Assembly (NCBI GenBank): GCA_937902925.1
Contig: CALFNN010000010.1
Span: forward strand, 1 to 64,000
Length of the DNA stretch: 64,000 nt
Origin: an uncultured Opitutaceae bacterium
GTDB lineage: Bacteria > Verrucomicrobiota > Verrucomicrobiia > Opitutales > Opitutaceae
Reading direction: 5' to 3'
This document shows, piece after piece, positions 15,276-23,312 of the stretch (position 1 is its first letter; every line of letters starts with the position of its first letter). Both the position numbers and the translations under genes were made by a program. The notes under the pieces were generated by a model. That model was not told the DNA's origin. It ran no database searches and was given only the letters and a program-made list of their open reading frames with translations.

Positions 15276-16607
15276 TTAGTTTTTCGCGTCAACCGGCATC
15301 CCGACTCGCTTGAGGAGCCACTCGCGCTCGACCACGGTGAGTCCGGGCACGCGCGGGTGGCCCATCTCCTTGAAAATATCGAGGGTCTTCGAGGCCGTGA
15401 TGACGTTGTAGGCGGAGAAGGTCGAGTCGGGCGGGCAGGTTTCGTCGTTGTAGCCCCAGCCGTAGTGGCCGGGGACCTTGATGCGGCGCGCGAAATTCAC
15501 GCTGTCGAAGTAGGCGGTCGTCGCGATCTTCGCGGCGCGACCCGGCTCGTTCGGATCCGCGAAACGCAGGCCGGGCCAGCCGCCGGCGCGGCCGTGCACG
15601 TAGCCGGTTACATCGCAGAAGGCGGGAAACGCGACGACGCAGGCCGTCACGCGCGGATCGAGCGCGGTGGTGGTGATCGTGAGGTAGCCGCCCTGGCTGC
15701 CGCCGAAATCGATCAGGTTTTTGTGATCCCACTTCGGCTGCGTGACGAGGTAGTCGTTGGCACGCAGGCAACCCATCAGCACGCGGCGGAAGTAGTAACG
15801 CCCGGGATCGTCGAGGTTGAGCGTCGGGTAGTTGCCGAGGGCGCCGTTGAGCGAGGTGTAGAGTTCCTGCGGGAGAATCACGGGAATTCCGTGGACACCG
15901 ACCTCGAGCGTGATGAAGCCGCGCTCCGCCCACTGGACCTGGCCGCGGAGTTTGCGGATGCCGGCGCCGGGCGGGATCATCATCGTGGGAAACGGACCTG
16001 CGCCGCGCGGCACGCAGAGGACGCCGTAGAAACGGCTCGTGCGCGACGGCGGCGTGCCGATGTTTTGCAGGCTGACTTGGAAGACCTCGATCTTGTCGGT
16101 GGTTTCCTCGGGCATCGGTGTGAGACGGGGGTCGAGGGGCAGCGCGGCGAGTTCGGCTTTGGCCTTGTTCCAGAACGCATCGAAGTCCGGTGGCTCGATT
16201 TGCGTCGGCTTGATTTTTTCCGGCGAGAAACCGGCGGTCGCGAGTCCACGCTGGGTGCGGCCGTCGCGGTCGATCGTGGCGATGCAGCGCAGGAAACCGG
16301 GTGCGGGCAAGGTGCCGCCGTCGAGGACGACGGTGCCGTCGGCGCCCGTGACGGCGGTCTTCTTCTCGGCGGGCATCATCTCCAATCCGATGGAGTAAGT
16401 GACGGTCGCGCCGGCAGTCGGAGCGTCGCCCGACATGACCGACACGGTGAACTTCACTGGCTCGCCCGGAAGATAGTTCCAATCGGCGTGGTCGCAGGTG
16501 ACGCGGACAGGCGACGTTGCGGCTGGCTGCGCATCCGCGCCGCGCCAGCCGAGCGCGAGCGCGACCAGCGGCAGAAGGAGGCGAACAGCGCGAAGGCGTG
16601 GCATCAT
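15276..16607 (-). CDS. Secreted CE7-type acetyl esterase (AXE1 family)
   Basis: A 443-residue alpha/beta hydrolase of the acetyl xylan esterase/cephalosporin-C deacetylase type. The first of two adjacent ATGs (16607) overlaps the upstream PL4 stop as ATGA and is chosen for that reason; the product then has a signal peptide (LLLPLVALALGWRGADA). Residues about 35-150 form an extra beta domain, then the catalytic domain opens with KIKPTQIEPPDFDAFWNKAK. The predicted triad is Ser304 (GGSQGG), Asp388 (YNDETCPP) and His417 (EMGHPRV). In this locus it most likely removes acetyl groups from pectic oligosaccharides; xylan is the alternative substrate. The classical RGQ motif is not obvious. Confidence 0.9.
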   Translation of the reverse strand: MMPRLRAVRLLLPLVALALGWRGADAQPAATSPVRVTCDHADWNYLPGEPVKFTVSVMSGDAPTAGATVTYSIGLEMMPAEKKTAVTGADGTVVLDGGTLPAPGFLRCIATIDRDGRTQRGLATAGFSPEKIKPTQIEPPDFDAFWNKAKAELAALPLDPRLTPMPEETTDKIEVFQVSLQNIGTPPSRTSRFYGVLCVPRGAGPFPTMMIPPGAGIRKLRGQVQWAERGFITLEVGVHGIPVILPQELYTSLNGALGNYPTLNLDDPGRYYFRRVLMGCLRANDYLVTQPKWDHKNLIDFGGSQGGYLTITTTALDPRVTACVVAFPAFCDVTGYVHGRAGGWPGLRFADPNEPGRAAKIATTAYFDSVNFARRIKVPGHYGWGYNDETCPPDSTFSAYNVITASKTLDIFKEMGHPRVPGLTVVEREWLLKRVGMPVDAKN

Positions 16608-18613
16608 GTCCGGGGCGTGCTCGCGGCGGACGCCGAGTCGTCGAGTTCGAGCCGGACATAATCGTAGAGGATGCCGTTGTTGATCGGGCCGGCGGGGACG
16701 ATGATCTTCAGGACGTTGGTGCCGGGCTTGAGCAGTGCCGCGTCGAACGGAAGATCGCATTCATACCAGAGGCCCTGGCGACCGTGGCGGGCAATCGCGC
16801 TGTCGCCGAACGGGAGCGTGATCGTGCCGGCCGGCAGGTCGTTGACCGTGACCTCGAGCTTCCGCGTCGCCGTGCCGCAGATCGCGAGACGCAGCGTGGC
16901 GGTGCCATGCGCCGCGCTGGCGACGTCAAAAGCGACGGCGAAGGGTGTGGCACGGCCGGCCGCGCGGATGCCGTAGAACGGCTCGGGCTTCGCGTCGGGG
17001 CTCTCGTTGTGCGGCACCTGCTGGAAGAACCAGTCTTTGCGATAGTCGCTTTGGCCGACGACGTAGTTCACGTCGTTCGGAAACAACTTGGCGTAGTCGA
17101 GAGGGATTTCGGGCTCCCAATACGATTCGCCCTTGAAAAGTTCGGAGCCGTTGCGGTTCGGAATGCCGATGTCCCATACCTGCCGACCGTGGCGGACGGG
17201 GGCCCAGGCGATTTTGCCGAGATCAATCTTGCCGGAGCCGATGGTCACGTCGGCCTGCGCGAACTCGCCGAGCACGCCGTCGGCAAACGCGCGCAGCGTG
17301 TAGGTGCCGGGGCGGACGTTTGGAATCATGAACCGGCCGTCGTCGGCGCCGCGCGACCAGAACTGGTAGTTCTTCGCGTCCTGCTGCCAGTCGACAGTGC
17401 GGGCGATGCCACTGGGACCGGGCGGCATCGGCGATTTCCACGCGGCGGCGGTGAGGCCGACGCGGACGTTGGTCATCTTCGCGCCGCCGGGCGCGAGCGG
17501 ATCCTTGAGCGCGAGCTGGCCGCGGACGGTCGCGCGCTGCGCCGGGCTCGGGTAGTCGACACCGGCGACCCAGGCGTAGGGCCACGCTTTCGCTTCCTTC
17601 TTTTGCTGCGCCTTGGCGTTGTCGAACATCGCCTGCGGGTCGGCGCCGGAATTCACATAGAGCATGAACGGGCCGATGACCTTCGTCCAATGCTCACCGG
17701 CGGCGACATCGACGACCGCGCCGCCGTAGTGCGAGCTGCGCCAGTAGTTCAGCACGCACGGTGCGGCGATCGCGTTGGTGTCGCGATGGCCCTCGAATTC
17801 CACCTTGGTCGGGCCGCCGCTCATGTATTCCATCGAGGCGTTGAGGATGTAGAAGCCGACGTGGTCGGTGCTGCTCGCCCAGCCGAACCCGGGATTGTCG
17901 GTCTGGTTGATGGTGTAGACGTATTTGTCGCCCTCGCGCAGCTCCTTCGGGTAGTGTTTGAAATGGTGTGGATCGTCGCCGACGCTCAGCCAGTCGAAGA
18001 ACGCGGCAAGCTTCGCGCAGAAACGCGCCTCGCCGAGCGAGGTCGTGGGATAGTCCGCCGGATGCTCGAACTGGCAATACGTGTAGACGCCGGAGTCGCC
18101 GGCACCGAGGGCGTAACGAATCTCGATGTCGGAGGCGAACTGGCCGGTCTTCTGGCCCTCGCCGGTCACGCCGGGTCCGGTGCCCATCTTGCGATCCTTG
18201 GAAATGCCCTTCACGGAAACCTCGGCGCGGGTGCCGCCATTGGACTTCGGATCGATCGTCACGCGGTCGATGGCTTCGCCAGCGCCCCGCACGCCCATCG
18301 CGTCATGCGACCAGAAGGCGTATTGGTGATCGGTCATGCCGCGATTGAGGCCGGTGAGATTCTGGCCCGGCGGATCCTTCACGAGATCCGGCAGGCCGTC
18401 CGGCTTCAGAAACGTGGCGAGCATCTCCTTGTCCTTGTAGCGCAGCGAAACGAGATCGCCCGAGGCTTTCGCGACCCGGGCGGTGACGATGCCGTTGTCG
18501 AGCGTGTAGAGATCGGCGTCCTCGGTGAGAGTGACGGGCGACGCAGCGGAGGCGGAGCCGGCGATGACGACGGCGGCGCCGGTGAAGAGCAGGGCGGCGA
18601 GGAGATTTTTCAT
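16604..18613 (-). CDS. Secreted rhamnogalacturonan endolyase, PL4 (copy B)
   Basis: This 669-residue paralogue of PL4 copy A has a signal peptide (LLAALLFTGAAVVIAGSASA) and the same three-domain order, with shared landmarks such as EIRYALGAGDSGVYTYCQFEH, LNYWRSSHYGGA, PGTYTLRAFADGVLGEFAQA and WDIGIPNRNGSE. It is longer by about 30 residues, mostly an insertion after LATFLKPDGLPDL in the N-terminal sandwich, near where substrate clefts are formed. It starts 39 nt after the CE15-like esterase gene and ends in an ATGA overlap with the CE7 gene. Two PL4 enzymes in one unit may split endo- and oligomer-directed activity; that is inference. Confidence 0.94.
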   Translation of the reverse strand: MKNLLAALLFTGAAVVIAGSASAASPVTLTEDADLYTLDNGIVTARVAKASGDLVSLRYKDKEMLATFLKPDGLPDLVKDPPGQNLTGLNRGMTDHQYAFWSHDAMGVRGAGEAIDRVTIDPKSNGGTRAEVSVKGISKDRKMGTGPGVTGEGQKTGQFASDIEIRYALGAGDSGVYTYCQFEHPADYPTTSLGEARFCAKLAAFFDWLSVGDDPHHFKHYPKELREGDKYVYTINQTDNPGFGWASSTDHVGFYILNASMEYMSGGPTKVEFEGHRDTNAIAAPCVLNYWRSSHYGGAVVDVAAGEHWTKVIGPFMLYVNSGADPQAMFDNAKAQQKKEAKAWPYAWVAGVDYPSPAQRATVRGQLALKDPLAPGGAKMTNVRVGLTAAAWKSPMPPGPSGIARTVDWQQDAKNYQFWSRGADDGRFMIPNVRPGTYTLRAFADGVLGEFAQADVTIGSGKIDLGKIAWAPVRHGRQVWDIGIPNRNGSELFKGESYWEPEIPLDYAKLFPNDVNYVVGQSDYRKDWFFQQVPHNESPDAKPEPFYGIRAAGRATPFAVAFDVASAAHGTATLRLAICGTATRKLEVTVNDLPAGTITLPFGDSAIARHGRQGLWYECDLPFDAALLKPGTNVLKIIVPAGPINNGILYDYVRLELDDSASAASTPRT

Positions 18614-18652
18614 GGGGTGATGGAGAGGAGCAGGGCGGTGGTGGAGAGGGGA

Positions 18653-20944
18653 TTAGTTGGCGCGCAGCCAGTCGATGGCGCGGTTTTGGGTGGCGGCAGG
18701 GAGGCGCTGGTAGTCGTCGGGCTCGTCGAGTCCGAGTTTCGTCGCGGCGTCGCGCAAGGCGTAGGCGGCGCGGGCGCGGTCGACGGCTGCGTGGACATCG
18801 GCGGGCGTGGCGTCGCGATCCATCGAAGGCTGGACGACGAGCACGGGGCGCGGGGCGATGGCGGCGAGCAAGTCGTCGTAGTCATAAGGCACCTGGGCCT
18901 CGTGGCCGATGAAGAAACCGAGCCGCGGCGCAACCGGGCGTTGCAGGCTGAGGCGCGCGAGGCCGCCGTCGGGTTTGTCGGCGGTGTCCGTGCGCATCGG
19001 CGTGAACCCGGAAATCGAGACGACGCTTTTCACGCGCGAATCGAGCGCGGCGGTGTGCAGCGCGACGGCGCCGCCGATCGTATAGCCGAAAAGCGAGATG
19101 CGCTGCGGATCGACGTTGGCGTCTTTTTCGAGGGCGTCGATGGCGGCGCGCGCGTCCTCGACCATCCGGCCGAGTTGCGAATAGTGCGGCGTGCGTTCGT
19201 AGAACGGCCCGATCTCGCTCGCGCGCGAGCCAAACCCGCACTGGTCGTAGGCCAGCACGGCATAGCCCGCCTTCACGAGCGCGAGCACCGGGTGCAGATC
19301 GCGGCGATAAACCCACATGTAGCCGAGCGGATAACTGTAGCCGTGGAGCCAGACGACCGTGGGCAGCTTGGCGTTGGCCGGCGTGCCGGCGGGAAAATAG
19401 AGATCGCCGGTCAGACCGTTGCTGAAACGGATGCGGCGCGTATCGGCGGCGGAGCGGTCGGGGTCGTTCCAACCGAATTCGATGCTGTTGCGCGCGATGA
19501 CCCAGGCGGGCACGTCGGGGCCGAGCTGGCCGGGATTGGCGACGGGCTTCATCGAGGTCGGGCTCGGGCCGCGTCCCGGGAACCCGCGAAAACCACGGCC
19601 CGCGGCGGAGTAGGAAGGCGGCGTGGCGCCGAGCAGCCAAGTGACGGCTTTGAGAGTGGCGGCGTTTTGCTGGTCGAGTTCCGCGACGGAGGCGGGCGCC
19701 GCGGCGACCTGGTGCGCGGGAAATTTTGCGAGGTCGACCGACTCGCCGCTGTTTTCCTTCCACGCGGCGAAGTCCCACGGAAACAGGATATCGTTGTGCC
19801 ATTTCCGCGCGGTCCGGCCGAACTGGGTGTCGAGCCAGTCGATGCATTGCTCGACGTCGTTCGCGCCGTGGAACCCGGGCACGCGCAAGACGCCGAGGCC
19901 GTCGGGGCGGCCGAGAGCCTCGTAGACCTTGAGGGCGGAGTGATAGGTTTGCTCGTCGCCCCAGACATTGGAGACCTCGTCGTTGAGGCCGTATTCCATC
20001 AGGCAGCCGCGCGGCGCGACGAGGGCGACGAGAAGATTCGCATCGACCGGCAGCCGGTCCTCGCGACCGGAAAAGAAACGGAGTTGCGGCGCGAACCAGA
20101 GCGGAAACATCCGCGTGGTCGATTCGATGCCCTCGCCCATGCCGCGTTCACCGGAGAGCCGCCACGGCAGCACGCCGCCGACGCCGGTGCTGCCGGCCAC
20201 GACGGCGGCGATGCGCTCGTCGAGCGCGGCGGCGATGGTGGCCATCTTGCCGCCGCGCGAGTAGCCGGTGATGGCGATGTGCGCCTTGTCGATTTCCGGG
20301 AGGGTGTAGAGATAATCGACCACGAGTTGGGCGGTCCAGGCCCGCTGGCCCATCGTGGCGAAATCGCTGGTGGGATAGAGCTCGGGAAGATTGGTCGTCT
20401 GGTCGACGCTGGACGGATATTCGCACGCGCCATAGCCACGGCGGAGAAGCGATGAAAGCCAGCCGCCGCCGCCGATCACGACCGGGAACGGACCGTTGCC
20501 CAACGGAAGCGTGAGCGTGACCTCGCTGGTGGCCTTGTCGTCCGGGCCGTATTCCAAGCGGACGACACGGGTGACATAGCCGTCGCCCTTGGTTTCGCTG
20601 ACAGGGACGATGCGATCGAGCTTGGGCTTCGGCGGGATGGTGCCGATGTCGTATTGCTCGAACAGCCGGCGGATCTCAGCGCGGCGGGCCGTCCAGTCAC
20701 CGGGCATCCTGACGGCGCGACCGTCCTGGAATTTGAACGGGTCGGGCAGGAAATTCGCGCTGGGCAGCGCATCGAAGTCGGGCGGAAGCGCGTGGGTTTT
20801 GGCGGCCCATTCGTTCCACGTCGGAACTTCGGGCAGGTTTTTCTGCATCCACTCGAGGTGGGCCCGCCGCCGGTCGGTCGACATGGCGTCGAGCGGGCGG
20901 GCCGCGAGGGCGAGAAGGATGCCGGCAACGGCGAGTGTCTTCAT
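18653..20944 (-). CDS. Two-domain esterase: CE15-like domain plus degenerate alpha/beta-hydrolase domain
   Basis: The 763-residue protein starts with a signal peptide (TLAVAGILLALAARPLDA). Residues about 70-395 resemble glucuronoyl esterases (CE15): nucleophile Ser229 in GYSRGGK, the family segments LPWR and DRLPVDANLLVALVAPR, and His359 in VPGFHG. Residues about 480-760 are a second alpha/beta hydrolase (VVWLHGYSYPLGY, YDQCGFGSR), but the nucleophile elbow reads GYTIGG with Thr622 instead of Ser, and no obvious catalytic His follows near 742-748. The first domain probably cleaves ester-linked uronates or O-acyl groups in pectin; the second looks inactive or repurposed. It is the first gene of the pectin unit. 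Confidence 0.85.
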   Translation of the reverse strand: MKTLAVAGILLALAARPLDAMSTDRRRAHLEWMQKNLPEVPTWNEWAAKTHALPPDFDALPSANFLPDPFKFQDGRAVRMPGDWTARRAEIRRLFEQYDIGTIPPKPKLDRIVPVSETKGDGYVTRVVRLEYGPDDKATSEVTLTLPLGNGPFPVVIGGGGWLSSLLRRGYGACEYPSSVDQTTNLPELYPTSDFATMGQRAWTAQLVVDYLYTLPEIDKAHIAITGYSRGGKMATIAAALDERIAAVVAGSTGVGGVLPWRLSGERGMGEGIESTTRMFPLWFAPQLRFFSGREDRLPVDANLLVALVAPRGCLMEYGLNDEVSNVWGDEQTYHSALKVYEALGRPDGLGVLRVPGFHGANDVEQCIDWLDTQFGRTARKWHNDILFPWDFAAWKENSGESVDLAKFPAHQVAAAPASVAELDQQNAATLKAVTWLLGATPPSYSAAGRGFRGFPGRGPSPTSMKPVANPGQLGPDVPAWVIARNSIEFGWNDPDRSAADTRRIRFSNGLTGDLYFPAGTPANAKLPTVVWLHGYSYPLGYMWVYRRDLHPVLALVKAGYAVLAYDQCGFGSRASEIGPFYERTPHYSQLGRMVEDARAAIDALEKDANVDPQRISLFGYTIGGAVALHTAALDSRVKSVVSISGFTPMRTDTADKPDGGLARLSLQRPVAPRLGFFIGHEAQVPYDYDDLLAAIAPRPVLVVQPSMDRDATPADVHAAVDRARAAYALRDAATKLGLDEPDDYQRLPAATQNRAIDWLRAN

Positions 20945-20992
20945 GGGGTTCGAGGAGGGGCGGGCGACCGGTCCGCCGCGACGTGGGCAAAC

Positions 20993-21004
20993 CGACACGT
21001 GTCG
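20993..21004. promoter_or_regulatory. Candidate operator: perfect palindrome CGACACGTGTCG
   Basis: A 12-bp perfect dyad centred between 20998 and 20999 lies 49-60 bp upstream of the first ATG of the pectin unit, in the only sizeable non-coding gap before it. Even-length dyads with a central CG are typical of LacI-family operators, but no regulator gene is present in the window and no second copy was found before the other pectinase genes. Confidence 0.4.
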
Positions 21005-21137
21005 AAAACGAACGACCCTAGCCTTGCCCGGAAGCCTGCGGCGACGAGCAGAAAATTGGACAGTTCGAACGGGGCCCGGCCCGTTCGCCCGGTGCGGGCG
21101 GCGGACGGAATCGTTCCGGCCCGCGGGCGCACGCGGC

Positions 21138-21797
21138 TCAGGCCGCGGGGTTGCGCCGGGAGGCGCGCCAGCCGCGAAGCGCCTCGACCGCGATCGGCAG
21201 CACGGAGATCACGATGATCGCGACGATGACGAGGCCGAAGTTTTTACGGACCAGCTCGGTGCCGCCAAAAAAATACCCGAGATAAGTGAGGAGATAGATC
21301 CACGCGCAGCCGCCGGCGAGATTGAAGCCGAAGAACCGCGGCCAGGACATCCGGCCGACACCGGCGACGAACGGCACGAAGGTTCGCACGATGGGCACGA
21401 AGCGCGAGAGGACGATGGAGCGGCCGCCATATTTCTCGAAGAAAGCATGGGCACGCTCGAGGTGCTTTTTGCGGAGCAGCCACGAATCCTCCCGGTGGAA
21501 GACCTTCGGACCGAGAAAGGCGCCGACACCGTAGTTGACGAGGTTGCCGAGCACCGCGGCCACCGCGAGGGTCAGGGCGAGGAGATGGACGTTGAGGACG
21601 CTCCCCGCGCACAGGGCTCCGGCCGCGAACAGCAGCGAGTCGCCGGGCAGGAAGGGGGTCACGACAAATCCCGTTTCGGCAAAGATGACGACGAACAGCA
21701 GCGCATAGGTCCACAGCCCGTAGTGGGCGATGATATCCTGCAAGTGGCGGTCGATGTGCAGGACGAAGTCGATCAGGTGGTGCGCGAGTTCGATCAT
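21138..21797 (-). CDS. DedA family membrane protein
   Basis: The 219-residue protein has the DedA/SNARE-associated pattern: an early ETGFVVTPFLPGDSLLFAAG helix region, then FFEKYGGRSIVLSRFVPIVRTFVPFVAGVGRM with the key Arg residues, and C-terminal membrane helices around 165-205. Members act in the inner membrane as flippases or transporters of polyprenyl phosphate or phosphatidylethanolamine and support envelope integrity. It lies downstream of the small basic protein gene but is separated from it by a strong terminator, and the pectin unit begins about 190 nt beyond it. Confidence 0.93.
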   Translation of the reverse strand: MIELAHHLIDFVLHIDRHLQDIIAHYGLWTYALLFVVIFAETGFVVTPFLPGDSLLFAAGALCAGSVLNVHLLALTLAVAAVLGNLVNYGVGAFLGPKVFHREDSWLLRKKHLERAHAFFEKYGGRSIVLSRFVPIVRTFVPFVAGVGRMSWPRFFGFNLAGGCAWIYLLTYLGYFFGGTELVRKNFGLVIVAIIVISVLPIAVEALRGWRASRRNPAA

Positions 21798-21808
21798 CGG
21801 GTGGGGTC

Positions 21809-21841
21809 AAAAAAAAGGCAGGCAGCGAAAAACTGCCTGCC
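21809..21841 (-). terminator. Rho-independent terminator after the small basic protein gene
   Basis: On the minus strand a perfect 9-bp stem (GGCAGGCAG/CTGCCTGCC) with a 7-nt loop is followed by eight T residues. It sits 20 nt after the stop of the small basic protein gene and just before the DedA start. Confidence 0.92.
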
Positions 21842-21861
21842 GGGAAAGGGGAGGGCCGGAC

Positions 21862-22017
21862 TCAGACGTCGGGCTTGGTCTTGCGGAGGCCCTGGACGCG
21901 GTCGCCGACCTTCCACTGCCCGCGCTTTTTGAGGATCGCGACGCGCTCGAAGCGTTTCAGAACGTTGCGTTTGATGACGAGGCCGGAGACGCCCTGGAGG
22001 CTTTTATGCTGTGACAT
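21862..22017 (-). CDS. Small basic protein (Chlamydiae/Verrucomicrobia type)
   Basis: The 51-residue Lys/Arg-rich product runs from MSQHKSLQG through HRNVLKRFERV-type sequence (here KRNVLKRFERVAIL) to WKVGDRVQGLRKTKP. It matches my recollection of the short, highly basic protein family restricted to Chlamydiae and Verrucomicrobia (TIGR04137 type), whose function is unknown and may involve nucleic acid or ribosome binding. The ATG at 22017 is the start that fits that family; a longer in-frame extension upstream has no similarity. It is followed at once by a strong terminator, as expected for an abundant short transcript. It is the best phylum marker here. Confidence 0.88.
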   Translation of the reverse strand: MSQHKSLQGVSGLVIKRNVLKRFERVAILKKRGQWKVGDRVQGLRKTKPDV

Positions 22018-22046
22018 GACGGATGAAAGGAGAGGGTGGTGAGTTG

Positions 22047-22370
22047 CTAAAAGGGAGGAGTGTGAGAGTTCGCCTCCGCCCATGACAAGTATTTTTCTCC
22101 CACGCGTTCCGCGGCGACCACGAGCCATTCCGGGGTTTCGTAGGGATGCCGGTCAAGGATCCAGCGCTCGAGTCCATCGAGTTGGTGCGGCAGGCACTTG
22201 AACGCGATCCGGTATTCCCTGGCGGTCTTCGTTTCGCCCTCCCACCAATAGACGGACACGATCGGCGTCACGTCGACCTGGGCGCAAACCGCGAGCTTCT
22301 CGGCGACGGCATCGAAGGCGAGTTGCTCGGCGATCTCCTGATCGTCCAACGATGTCCAGGCGACGAACAT
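22047..22370 (-). CDS. cutA: Divalent-cation tolerance protein CutA
   Basis: The 107-residue protein has the CutA pattern of a trimeric ferredoxin-like fold: LAVCAQVDVTPIVSVYWWEGE (the Cys and the W-G-E strand), the later FKC strand, and HPYETPEWLVV near the end. CutA proteins bind copper and have been linked to metal tolerance, although the precise role in bacteria is uncertain. The gene is divergent from rpoZ, with about 110 nt between the two starts, which must hold both promoters. Confidence 0.93.
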   Translation of the reverse strand: MFVAWTSLDDQEIAEQLAFDAVAEKLAVCAQVDVTPIVSVYWWEGETKTAREYRIAFKCLPHQLDGLERWILDRHPYETPEWLVVAAERVGEKYLSWAEANSHTPPF

Positions 22371-22479
22371 AGGCCACTTTCCGTCACTCGGAGCGATCGC
22401 GCAAGCCGGGAATTCACCCTTGACGCCCGGGGACCGGAAGTGTGCTCTTGCCGGTTTTCACCACCGCAGCCTCCCAGCC

Positions 22480-22680
22480 ATGAGAGACGATTACATCAAA
22501 GAAGCGCTCAAGTCGGTCGCCGACCCGAACATCCTGATCAACGTGGTTTCCCGCCGCGTCAAACAGCTCAAGCGGGGCAACCGCCCGCTCGTCGAGTCGC
22601 TCGAGAAGCTGACCCCGGAGGACACCGCGCTCCGCGAGATCATCGAGGGGAAGATCACCCACGAGCTGGCCGGCGCCTGA
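22480..22680 (+). CDS. rpoZ: RNA polymerase omega subunit
   Basis: With the ATG at 22480 the product is 66 residues. Its ADPNILINVVSRRVKQLKRG segment matches the omega pattern in which a helix with VxxRARQL-like residues packs on the beta-prime C-terminus, followed by LTPEDTALREIIEGKI, the conserved EIxxGKI helix. Omega chaperones beta-prime and stabilises core polymerase. An upstream in-frame ATG at 22420 would add 20 residues without similarity. A strong terminator follows. Confidence 0.93.
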   Translation: MRDDYIKEALKSVADPNILINVVSRRVKQLKRGNRPLVESLEKLTPEDTALREIIEGKITHELAGA

Positions 22681-22704
22681 GCGCACGCCGCGTTGGCAAC
22701 TTTG

Positions 22705-22748
22705 GGCGGCCCCGCTCTGCTGGACAGCAGAACCGGGCCGCCTTTTTT
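22705..22748 (+). terminator. Rho-independent terminator after rpoZ
   Basis: An 8-bp GC stem (GGCGGCCC 22705-22712, GGGCCGCC 22735-22742) encloses a second hairpin (TCTGCT/AGCAGA) and is followed by six T residues. It lies 24 nt after the rpoZ stop and before smpB. Confidence 0.9.
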
Positions 22749-22771
22749 ATTGGCGAACAACCTCCCGCACC

Positions 22772-23248
22772 ATGGCCGCCCAGAAGAAAGACGCGAAACG
22801 CTACACGGAAATCCGCAACGCGAAGGCGCTGCGCGATTACTTCGTGAACGAGCGCTTCGAGGCGGGCATCCAGCTTCGCGGCACGGAGGTGAAATCGATC
22901 CGCGCGGGCAAGGCGCAGATCAACGATGCGTTCGGCCGGATGGAGCACGGCGAGGCCTGGCTCCACGGTGCGCACATCGAGCAATACGCGTTCGGCAACA
23001 TCCACAACCATGACGCCCGGCGCATCCGCAAGCTGCTCCTGCACCGGCACGACCTGCGCAAGATCCAGCTCGCACTCGACGCCGGCGGCCGCGCGCTGGT
23101 GCCGTTGCGGATGTATTTCAAGGGCGCGCTCGTGAAGGTCGAGGTGGCGCTTGGCACCGGCAAAAAGCTTTTCGACAAGCGCGACGTCCTCAAGAAAAAG
23201 GCCGAGATGCGCGAGGTGAACAAGGCGCTGAAGTTTCGCCGCGGGTGA
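22772..23248 (+). CDS. smpB: SsrA-binding protein SmpB
   Basis: The 158-residue protein binds tmRNA and brings it to stalled ribosomes for trans-translation. Family signatures are FEAGIQLRGTEVKSIRAGK near the N-terminus, the FNIHNHDARRIRKLLLH-like segment (GNIHNHDARRIRKLLLHRH), LVPLRMYFKGALVKVEVALG and the basic C-terminal KKLFDKRDVLKKK tail that folds in the decoding centre. The length is normal. The tmRNA gene itself was not found in the window. Confidence 0.96.
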   Translation: MAAQKKDAKRYTEIRNAKALRDYFVNERFEAGIQLRGTEVKSIRAGKAQINDAFGRMEHGEAWLHGAHIEQYAFGNIHNHDARRIRKLLLHRHDLRKIQLALDAGGRALVPLRMYFKGALVKVEVALGTGKKLFDKRDVLKKKAEMREVNKALKFRRG

Positions 23249-23312
23249 GCGGCCGTGCGGCTGCCAGATTCCGCGCTCCAGCCCCGCGAACGCACCGGAC
23301 GGCCGCGCGTCC

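Noticed and set aside
16517-20455. Plus-strand open frame of about 1300 codons opposite the pectin genes
   Set aside because: It is a composition effect of high GC: the translation is Arg/Gly/Val/Glu-rich with no domains, and the minus strand carries three intact, recognisable secreted enzymes.
18653-20944. Frameshifted or split gene (two hydrolase domains)
   Set aside because: The frame is continuous, the linker is smooth and both domains have full length, so a true fusion is more likely.
22681-22771. tmRNA (ssrA) gene near smpB
   Set aside because: The gap contains only the rpoZ terminator and is far too short; no tRNA-like ends were found.
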